From NCBI GenBank assembly GCA_023436745.1, contig JAEZHZ010000304.1, positions 1-8,425 of the forward strand: DNA of 8,425 nucleotides, in the 5' to 3' direction. Shown one piece after another: positions 1 to 5,940 of this stretch; position 1 is the first letter of the stretch, and each line of letters opens with the position of its first letter. This DNA comes from Pseudomonadota bacterium (GTDB lineage Bacteria > Pseudomonadota > Alphaproteobacteria > Rhizobiales > Devosiaceae). The translations under genes and the position numbers were made by a program. Under the pieces are notes generated by a model that ran no database searches, had not been told where the DNA came from, and saw only the letters and a program-made list of their open reading frames with translations.

Positions 1-1112
1 GAAGCACGGGCAGCTTCGTCCCTGAAGCTGCCATCGGCGAGAATGTTCTCCCAGGCACCGCCCGCCACGGGAAATTCCCAGTACTTGCGAAGGCCTGCCG
101 TTGCCATGGCTACCCGCTCCAGAGCGATGTCGCGCTCCGCAGGTGTCCCGGCAATGGCGGCTGCCGCCAGCCACGCCTTGATGCGCTCGGTCTGCTGCCA
201 CAGCCGCGCGGTGTCGTCCTTGATCCTCAGGTCGTCCCAGATCTCGGAAACGGCAAGGCCGCGCACAGGATCCGTTCCGGCGTTCTCACCGACTGCGATC
301 AGGCGCGCGGCTGCGTCCAGGGCATCCTGCCGGTTGCGGAGCAGCCCCCAGCGGATCAACAGCCACGCCCACTCGAACTGGTGACCCGGCTCGACAATGC
401 GCCCCTCATCGCCTGAGACCGGGTTCCAGTCGCCGTCGAAGAACTCACGCAACGCACCCGTCAGTGGGTCGATGAACTTCGCGAGGCACAGCTCGGCGAT
501 TTCATCGGCCAGCCGATCCCAGCCATCGTCGCCCTGCTCCGGCCCGGCTTCGATCCACGCAAGCGAAGCCTCAAAGACGTGCATATGCGGATTGGCCTTG
601 AGCGGCAGTGTACGAGGCACGGCCTCCTCGAACCCGGCGACCGGGTGGCCCCATCCAGCCCTCATGGCGTTACGCATTCGTCGTGCTGCCCGGGCGAGCG
701 TTTTCCGCCGGTGACCGGTCGCCGCAGCAGCGGCGAGGCCGAACAGGGCAAAGGCGTGATCATAGAGGTCGAACCTCCCATCGATGACCGTCCCATCCGC
801 CAGTGTCTGCGACACCACGCTACCGTCGGGCTTGATGCATTTGTCGAGTAGGTACCGGACCCCGTGCGCGACCACGCGCTCGGCTCCCCCGGCCCAGCCG
901 ATCTTTTGCGCAACCGCATAGGATTAGATCTGCCTCCCGACGACCCGCGTACGCCGCGGCACCTCCTGTGAAGCACCGTGCCTGTCGATCGTCTCGCGGA
1001 ACCCACCGTTCTGCCAGTCCGTGCCCAGTGTGGCCCAGAGGGGCAACGCCTGGTGAAACATCCAGGCGGTGAAGATGGCACGTTCCTCCAAGGCACGATT
1101 CAGCGGCGTCAT
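1..1112 (-). pseudogene. AGE-family epimerase/isomerase, interrupted by an in-frame stop; 3' end off the window
   Basis: I translated this frame by hand from the ATG at 1112-1110 to the left edge. It gives about 370 codons with a single stop, TAA at 926-924 (codon 63). Both sides of that stop read as one AGE-family (N-acylglucosamine 2-epimerase / cellobiose epimerase / YihS-like) alpha-alpha barrel. Upstream are DWQNGGF and RRTRVVGRQI. Downstream are SYAVAQKIGW, GRFDLYDHAFALF, the His-rich NPHMHVFEA, EPGHQFEWAW, RLWQQTERIKAW, and near the edge RKYWEFPVAGGAWENI. NPHMH and GHQFEW are typical of the family's catalytic His sites. Members run about 390-400 residues, so probably only a short C-terminal tail lies outside. 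The family epimerises at C2 or interconverts aldose and ketose; the substrate here is unknown. As written the product stops after 62 residues, also fused behind the upstream gene, and is unlikely to work. A single-base sequence error (for example TAT/TAC to TAA) is the main alternative. Confidence 0.85.
9..32. repeat. 9-bp perfect inverted repeat with 6-base loop
   Basis: GGCAGCTTC (9-17) pairs perfectly with GAAGCTGCC (24-32) around a six-base loop. It lies inside the 3' part of the AGE-family reading frame and has no T-run on either side, so it does not look like a standard intrinsic terminator. It is possibly coincidental. Confidence 0.5.
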
Positions 1113-2351
1113 GATCTGGCCCCCCCGACCAGTGTTTCCAAGCGATGTGTGATTGAGGACGAACTCGAGCAGATTGCCGCCCGGGAAGAGATGGCCTCGA
1201 ATGCCCGCGGCGGTGGCCGCTGCCATGTCGGTCTGGTTGTCGCCGATCATGAAGCTGCGCCCCCGGTCGACCGGCCAGTGCCGCATCAGGTCCAGCAGCA
1301 TGCCGGGTGCCGGTTTGCGCCAGTCCGATTCCCGCCGGTATCGCTCCACCACCGCCTCGGGGTGCCATGGGGCGTAGCGCATGTCATCGAGATGCGCGCC
1401 CACCTCGAGCAGTTCGCCACCGATATGCCGGTGGAGCAGATGGAAGTCGTCCTCTGTATAGAGGCCCCGGGCGATGCCGGCCTGGTTCGTCACCAGGAAC
1501 ACGTAATACCCGGCCCGGTTGGCAACCCGGACAACCTCGCGAGCGCCCTCGATCCATTCGAAGCGATCCACCGTTCCCACATGGCCATGGTCATGGTTGA
1601 GGACGCCATCCCGATCGAGAAAGAGGGCAGGACGGCGCAACTGAGCGGGTATGGTCGTCTGCGCCTCGACGTAGCTCTCTGGCACCCCGATATCGAGAAA
1701 GAACCCTGAAGCCTCCCTGCCCCGGAGCTCGCCCTCGGCGGCCAGTTGCGGCAATACGTCGTTCTCGAGCGAGCACGAGGGCTCTAGGCGGTCCACCAGC
1801 GCCTTGCGAAAGGCGTAGACACCCCCGTTGACGAGCCCTGGTCCTGCCCCCTCAGGACGGGTTGCAAACTTCGTGACCATTGCGCCGTCGAGTTGCACCG
1901 TGCCGTACCGGGCGGCATCGGGTACCTTCCTTAGCGTCAGCGCGCCCACGGCATCGGGGGTCGACTGCAGAAGGTTCGAGACGTCCGCCAGCACGACATC
2001 GAACCAGCTGTCGCCGTTGAAGAGCAGAAACTCGTCGTCGAGCCTGTCTCTGGCATGCCAGAGCGCCCCGCCGGTGCCGGCGCGGTCGGGCTCCACCGCA
2101 ACGGTCACCTCGAGTCCGAACTGCTGGGCCGCAGTACTGGTGCGCGCGAAGTTACGGATCTGCTGGGACTCGAACGCCGCGAGCAGCAGGACCTTCCGGA
2201 GTCCTTGGCGGCCCACCTCTGCAAGCAGCACATCAAGAAACGGCCGCTCGCCAATCGGCAGCAGTGGCTTCGGCGTTTGCCGCGTGAGTTCGCCAAGGCG
2301 ACTGCCAAGGCCGCCACAGAGGATCACGCACTGTTCGATGCGCTTCGTCAA
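924..2351 (-). CDS. Bifunctional sugar-phosphate nucleotidyltransferase (HddC-like) + HAD phosphatase (GmhB-like), with AGE N-terminus read through at its end
   Basis: Residues 1-235 are a nucleotidyltransferase with the binding loop CGGLGSRLG (12-20), TPKPLLPIG (26-34) and the metal site FNGDSW (111-116), as in D-glycero-alpha-D-manno-heptose-1-phosphate guanylyltransferase. Residues 240-400 are a HAD-IIIA phosphatase: nucleophile motif FLDRDG (D246, D248), TNQAGIARG (288-296), RKPAPG with Lys346, and acidic GDNQTD (370-375). This matches heptose-1,7-bisphosphate phosphatase GmhB. Together they cover two cytoplasmic steps, removal of the 7-phosphate and transfer of a nucleotide (probably GMP). 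The start chosen is TTG at 2351, which forms a TTGA 4-nt overlap with the kinase stop and gives the usual short N-terminus before CVILCGG. The HAD domain ends near residue 400. The frame then runs through a G7 run into the AGE gene (its ATG is residue 414) and stops at its TAA, for 475 residues. With six Gs it would end at TGA 1111-1109. The usual zinc-binding Cys/His are absent. Confidence 0.85.
   Translation of the reverse strand: MTKRIEQCVILCGGLGSRLGELTRQTPKPLLPIGERPFLDVLLAEVGRQGLRKVLLLAAFESQQIRNFARTSTAAQQFGLEVTVAVEPDRAGTGGALWHARDRLDDEFLLFNGDSWFDVVLADVSNLLQSTPDAVGALTLRKVPDAARYGTVQLDGAMVTKFATRPEGAGPGLVNGGVYAFRKALVDRLEPSCSLENDVLPQLAAEGELRGREASGFFLDIGVPESYVEAQTTIPAQLRRPALFLDRDGVLNHDHGHVGTVDRFEWIEGAREVVRVANRAGYYVFLVTNQAGIARGLYTEDDFHLLHRHIGGELLEVGAHLDDMRYAPWHPEAVVERYRRESDWRKPAPGMLLDLMRHWPVDRGRSFMIGDNQTDMAAATAAGIRGHLFPGGNLLEFVLNHTSLGNTGRGGQIMTPLNRALEERAIFTAWMFHQALPLWATLGTDWQNGGFRETIDRHGASQEVPRRTRVVGRQI
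1120..1126 (-). repeat. Seven-G homopolymer at the GmhB/AGE junction
   Basis: The plus strand shows seven consecutive C (1120-1126), so the coding strand has G7, ending seven bases before the AGE ATG (1112). As written it keeps the HAD frame open into the epimerase. Removing one G shifts the HAD frame to end in GRGARS and TGA, overlapping the ATG as ATGA. The same G-rich run sits at Shine-Dalgarno distance from the ATG and may also serve as its ribosome-binding site. Homopolymers of this length are prone to replication slippage and to sequencing indels. Confidence 0.75.
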
Positions 2352-3388
2352 AACTGCCAGGTCTCGCAGCCGCGCTCGGTGAACTTGACCGGGGTGGCGA
2401 CCGTACCGGCTGCATTCAGCGCCGAAACCAGTGAGTAACGGTGCTCGGGGTGCACGAGGAAAAACAGAAACCCTCCGCCGCCCGCGCCGGAGACCTTGCC
2501 GCCGAGAGCACCCTGCCGCATGGCGAGATCGAACAACTCGTCTATCCGGTTGTTCGAGATCCCTTCGGCCGTTGCCTTCTTGGCGACCCACGAGCGGTTC
2601 AGCACATCGGCCATCTGCTCGACGTCACCCATCAGCAGGGCGCTCTTCATCTCTATGGCATCGGACTTGAGCTGGTGCATCGCGCCCATGGTCGTTTCGC
2701 TCTTTGCGCTGAGGCCCGCCGTCTGGAGCGAGATGATGTCCGCCGATTTCCGGGAGCGTCCGGAGAAGCAGACCACAAGCGAGGACTCGAGTTCGTTCCG
2801 GACCGCGTCGTTGACCCGCATGGGGTTCACGATCACCCGGTCCTCCGCCAGGAACTCGATGAAGTTGATGCCACCGAAGGCGGCTGCATACTGATCCTGC
2901 CGGCCGCCCGCCATGCCGAGGTCTATCCGCTCGATTTCGAAGGCGAGGCGCGCGACGTCATACGGGCCGAGCGGCGCCTCCAGAACGATGCGGAATGCTT
3001 CGACCAGCGCCACCACCAGAGCGGACGAGGAGCCCAGGCCGGATCCCGGCGGTGCATCGACCGTTGTCTTCACGATCATCGGAATGCGATGACCGTCGTT
3101 GAAATCCCGGATCATCCGCTGGTACACGGCCTTGTGCAGCGCCAGGGTACCGGTCTCCATCGGATCATCGAGATCGAACGCTTCCACCATCCCGACATCA
3201 TCGCCGGCGAACACGATCTTTCCCGCGTCAGAAGGCAGGATCGACGCGAAGGCGAAGCGGTCGATTGTGACGTTAAGCACTGCCCCGCCGAAGGTATCGC
3301 AATAGGGCGAGAGGTCGGTGCCTCCGCCGGCAAAGCCGAGGCGAAGCGGAGCCCGTGCGCGAATCTTTCTCTTTACGGCTTCGATCAT
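2348..3388 (-). CDS. hddA: GHMP-family heptose 7-phosphate kinase (HddA-like)
   Basis: This is a 346-residue cytoplasmic GHMP small-molecule kinase. Motif 1 is RAPLRLGFAGGGTDLSPYC (12-30). The ATP loop PPGSGLGSSSAL is at 113-124, GGRQDQYAAAFGG (161-173) carries the probable catalytic Asp165, and motif 3, GGKVSGAGGGGFLFF, is at 296-310. The AGGGTDL signature, the length (HddA is about 340) and the neighbouring GmhB and HddC domains all point to D-glycero-D-manno-heptose-7-phosphate 1-kinase. That enzyme makes the alpha-1,7-bisphosphate for GDP-heptose. The ATG at 3388 is chosen because it overlaps the WecG-like stop as ATGA and gives the normal family N-terminus. A longer in-frame extension to 3685 lies inside the upstream gene and has no family-like sequence. 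The stop overlaps the next start as TTGA. A fucokinase-like or other GHMP sugar kinase specificity is possible but less likely in this context. Confidence 0.88.
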   Translation of the reverse strand: MIEAVKRKIRARAPLRLGFAGGGTDLSPYCDTFGGAVLNVTIDRFAFASILPSDAGKIVFAGDDVGMVEAFDLDDPMETGTLALHKAVYQRMIRDFNDGHRIPMIVKTTVDAPPGSGLGSSSALVVALVEAFRIVLEAPLGPYDVARLAFEIERIDLGMAGGRQDQYAAAFGGINFIEFLAEDRVIVNPMRVNDAVRNELESSLVVCFSGRSRKSADIISLQTAGLSAKSETTMGAMHQLKSDAIEMKSALLMGDVEQMADVLNRSWVAKKATAEGISNNRIDELFDLAMRQGALGGKVSGAGGGGFLFFLVHPEHRYSLVSALNAAGTVATPVKFTERGCETWQF

Positions 3389-4152
3389 TCTGCTGTCCGC
3401 CTGCGCAGCCGGGGGAGAACCTCTCGCTTGAGGAACAGGGGAAATATCGTCGGCCCGTCGACCAGGTATCGGCGCCACAGCCGTCGCGGCTCCATAAGAA
3501 GACGGAACAGCCACTCCAGCCCAGCAGAGCGCATCCACCCTGGCGCACGCTTCTGCTTGCCCGAGAGAAAGTCGATGCTGGCACCGACACACATCGCGAT
3601 GCCGGATGAGCGACCCCGCTGGGCCAGTTCTACGGCAATCAGTTGCTGGCGGGGCAGCGGCAGGCAGATGAGCGCCACGCCCCATTCGGCCTTCAACAGC
3701 TCACCGACACAACGGTCCCATTCCGGGCTGCCGGGCATCAGCGGCATCGGCGCCTCCATGAAGACGAGCCGACGATCAGGGTAGAGTGAACGAAGCTCGG
3801 CAAACTGCGCCGGGCTCGGCCCGATCACGGCAATGGTGACGGCCGAAAACAAGCGGTCCGACAAGAGGTTCCGCACCATGTCCGAGCCCGGATAGTGGAC
3901 AAGCGGAGAGCCGACCAGCCGGGCGAGCAGAGCCAGGATCTTGCTGTCGCAGACCTTGTAGTCTGCGGCCAGAAACGCCTCTGCCTTCGCTGGCGGCAAC
4001 CCGCCACCGACAGTCTTGACCAGGTCATCCACGTTGGGCGTGACGAGGTAGGTGTAGGATCCGTCTGCGGCTGTGCGAACCAGTTGCCTGATGCCGGAAC
4101 GATCCTGGTTCAGAAAGTCGACGCCCATGAAGCGCCGGAATGCCGGGTTCAT
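3385..4152 (-). CDS. WecG/TagA/CpsF-family glycosyltransferase (GT26)
   Basis: This 255-residue protein carries the WecG/TagA/CpsF pattern. TPNVDDL (38-44) and CDS (68-70) match the family's conserved Thr/Asn and Asp sites. YPGSDM is at 87-92. LPLPRQQ (164-170) stands where the family usually has a G-x-P-K/R-Q-E motif. CVGASIDFLSG with KRAP follows (188-204), then the diagnostic LEWLFRLLMEPRRLWRRY (212-229). The family adds the second sugar to an undecaprenyl-diphosphate-linked first sugar at the inner face of the membrane, with inversion. The acceptor would come from the sugar transferase at the right end. The donor cannot be read from the sequence; ManNAc or ManNAcA are the known donors, while rhamnose or heptose are suggested only by the neighbours. 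A GAGGG ribosome-binding site lies eight bases before the ATG (4161-4165). The start directly follows the rfbA stop (TGA-ATG), and the stop overlaps the kinase start. Gln170 in place of the usual Glu is a departure. Confidence 0.85.
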   Translation of the reverse strand: MNPAFRRFMGVDFLNQDRSGIRQLVRTAADGSYTYLVTPNVDDLVKTVGGGLPPAKAEAFLAADYKVCDSKILALLARLVGSPLVHYPGSDMVRNLLSDRLFSAVTIAVIGPSPAQFAELRSLYPDRRLVFMEAPMPLMPGSPEWDRCVGELLKAEWGVALICLPLPRQQLIAVELAQRGRSSGIAMCVGASIDFLSGKQKRAPGWMRSAGLEWLFRLLMEPRRLWRRYLVDGPTIFPLFLKREVLPRLRRRTAE

Positions 4153-5013
4153 TCAGGTGACCCTCGTCAGGTACTGCCCGTAGGTGCTCTTCTTCAGTTG
4201 GTCAGCGAGCACCTGGAACTGTGGCTCGGCGATGAACCCCATGCGGAAGGCAACCTCCTCGGGCGAGGCGATCTTGAAGCCCTGGCGCTTCTCCAGGGTG
4301 GACACGAAGAGAGCCGCATCCAGCAGGCTATCGGGCGTGCCGGTGTCGAGCCATGCATACCCCCTGCCCATCAGCTCTACCGAGAGTTGCCCCCTCTCGA
4401 GATACGTCAGGTTCACGTCGGTGATTTCCAGCTCGCCGCGAGCCGAAGGCTTGAGGTTGGCGGCGATGTCCACCACCTGCTCGTCATAGAAATAGAGCCC
4501 GGTCACGGCCCAGTTGGAGCGCGGTTGCAGCGGCTTCTCCTCGATGGAGACAGCCCGCATCCTCTCGTCGAATTCCACCACGCCATACCGCTCCGGATCG
4601 GTGACCTGGTAGGCGAAGACGCTCGCTCCGCCGGCTCGATCGGTGCCAGCGCGCATCAATTCGGGCAGTCCGTGGCCATAGAAGATATTGTCGCCCAGAA
4701 TGAGCGCCGACGGACCACCGGCGACAAAGTCGGCGCCGATGATGAAGGCCTCGGCGAGACCGTTCGGATGCTCCTGGGAAGCGTAACGGAGTGAGATGCC
4801 CCACTGCGAGCCATCCCCCAGCAGACGCTTGAAACCCTCCCCATCCTGCGGGGTGGTGATGATCAGTATATCCCTGATCCCCGCCAGCATGAGCGTGGTC
4901 AGCGGGTAGTAGATCATGGGCTTGTCGTAGACGGGCATCAATTGCTTGGAGACCGCCTTGGTGATCGGATGCAGCCGGGTACCGCTGCCCCCCGCAAGAA
5001 TTATGCCCTTCAT
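4153..5013 (-). CDS. rfbA: Glucose-1-phosphate thymidylyltransferase
   Basis: RfbA/RmlA joins dTTP and glucose-1-phosphate to give dTDP-glucose, the first step to dTDP-L-rhamnose. The 286-residue protein begins MKGIILAGGSGTRLHP, the nucleotide-binding loop (G8-L14). KQLMPVYDKPMIYYPL (23-38) follows, then GDNIFYG (107-113) with metal-binding Asp108, EEKP (158-161), and GYAWLDTGT with the second metal Asp at 223. The length fits the family (about 290). I chose the ATG at 5013 over an in-frame GTG at 5031: the ATG gives the canonical N-terminus and has a GGAG at 5026-5029, 12 bases upstream, which is rather far, while the GTG has no visible ribosome-binding site. There are 27 bases to the rfbD stop, and the stop abuts the WecG-like start. 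It lies last among the four rhamnose genes. Confidence 0.96.
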   Translation of the reverse strand: MKGIILAGGSGTRLHPITKAVSKQLMPVYDKPMIYYPLTTLMLAGIRDILIITTPQDGEGFKRLLGDGSQWGISLRYASQEHPNGLAEAFIIGADFVAGGPSALILGDNIFYGHGLPELMRAGTDRAGGASVFAYQVTDPERYGVVEFDERMRAVSIEEKPLQPRSNWAVTGLYFYDEQVVDIAANLKPSARGELEITDVNLTYLERGQLSVELMGRGYAWLDTGTPDSLLDAALFVSTLEKRQGFKIASPEEVAFRMGFIAEPQFQVLADQLKKSTYGQYLTRVT

Positions 5014-5040
5014 GGTCGTCGGTGGCTCCACAGAGTCGTT

Positions 5041-5940
5041 TCAGGCGGATCGGGAGGAGGTCAGGAGACGTTCGAGCACGGACCGCGTGGACTGCTGCCA
5101 CGCCGGCATCTCGACCCCATGCGCACGTGCGATCTTCTCGCTGGACAGGCGCGAGTTCGCGGGGCGCTCGGCTTGTGTCGGGTATTCTGCCGACGTGATC
5201 CGCGTCACCTTTGCCGAGGGACCGCCCAGGTCTCGGGCGATGCTGAAGATCTCGCTGGCAAAGTCAGCCCAGCTCCCCTCACCTGCCCCGGTAAGATGGA
5301 AAATGCCGCGCAGGGATGGGTCGTCCGCACGCCTGATGAGACCCGCTGCAACGGTGAAGATGGCATCAGCGATGTCGAGCGCCGACGTGGGATTGCCGCG
5401 CTGATCCTCCACCACGCGCAGTTCCTCCCGCTCCGCGCCTACGCGCAGCATGGTCTTGAGGAAGTTGTTGCCGTAGGGCGAGTACACCCACGCTGTCCGC
5501 AGAATGACGTGGTTCTCCGTCGCGTCAGCGACTGCCCGCTCGCCCGCCAGCTTGGTGCGGCCATAGACGCCGAGAGGCGCGACCGGATCCTCTTCGGTGT
5601 AGGGTTCTGTCTTCCTGCCGTCGAACACATAGTCCGTGGAAAGGTGGATCACCGGCACGCCAAGGGCGGCGGCGATATCTGCGACAGTACCGGCACCGGC
5701 GGTGTTGATCGCGCCCGCGACTTCCGGCTCGCTCTCGGCCTTGTCAACCGCCGTATAGGCGGCGGCGGAGACGATGACGTCGGGGGCAATCGATCGGAAT
5801 AGCTTCAGCCCGCCGTCAAGCGAAGCCATTGCGAGGTCGAACTCGGGCCGCCCGACAGGGACGACCTCCACATCCTCGGGAGTACGCTCGACCAGGCTCG
5901 AAACAACCTGGCCCGACTTGCCGGTTACTGCCAGTCTCAC
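5041..5940 (-). CDS. rfbD: dTDP-4-dehydrorhamnose reductase
   Basis: RfbD/RmlD carries out the last step, the NAD(P)H-dependent reduction of dTDP-4-keto-L-rhamnose to dTDP-L-rhamnose. The 299-residue short-chain dehydrogenase/reductase opens with VTGKSGQ (5-11), a dinucleotide-binding loop in the RmlD form. SAAAYTAVDKAES (58-70) is a strong family signature. HLSTDYVFDG (99-108) and the catalytic YGRTK (Tyr126, Lys130) follow, then RTAWVYSPYGNNFLKTM in the middle of the protein. It starts with GTG at 5940, overlapping the rfbB stop as GTGA, with a purine-rich GAGGCGGGG about nine bases upstream inside rfbB. Length and motifs are normal for the family. Nothing looks damaged. Confidence 0.96.
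   Translation of the reverse strand: MRLAVTGKSGQVVSSLVERTPEDVEVVPVGRPEFDLAMASLDGGLKLFRSIAPDVIVSAAAYTAVDKAESEPEVAGAINTAGAGTVADIAAALGVPVIHLSTDYVFDGRKTEPYTEEDPVAPLGVYGRTKLAGERAVADATENHVILRTAWVYSPYGNNFLKTMLRVGAEREELRVVEDQRGNPTSALDIADAIFTVAAGLIRRADDPSLRGIFHLTGAGEGSWADFASEIFSIARDLGGPSAKVTRITSAEYPTQAERPANSRLSSEKIARAHGVEMPAWQQSTRSVLERLLTSSRSA

Noticed and set aside
43..714. Plus-strand frames at the left edge
   Set aside because: They lie opposite the AGE reading frame and show Ser/Arg/Ala-rich sequence typical of antisense translation in GC-rich DNA.
662..1096. 144-codon minus-strand frame within the epimerase region
   Set aside because: It is out of frame with the AGE motifs, which read cleanly in the frame with codons starting at 1112.
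820..1368. 182-codon minus-strand frame overlapping the GmhB domain and the epimerase start
   Set aside because: It is a different frame from both real genes, with no recognisable motif. I checked it as a possible frameshifted continuation and it does not match either family.
2441..3784. 447-codon open frame on the plus strand, antisense to the HddA kinase
   Set aside because: It is a shadow frame in GC-rich DNA. The minus strand holds a full GHMP kinase with all motifs, and the plus-strand translation has an Arg/His-rich, motif-free composition.
3895..4794. 299-codon plus-strand frame opposite the WecG-like gene and rfbA
   Set aside because: Both minus-strand genes are intact with diagnostic motifs; the antisense protein resembles no family I recognise.
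5014..5031. GTG start at 5031 for rfbA
   Set aside because: No ribosome-binding site precedes it, and the protein family begins at the Met of MKGIILAGG (5013).
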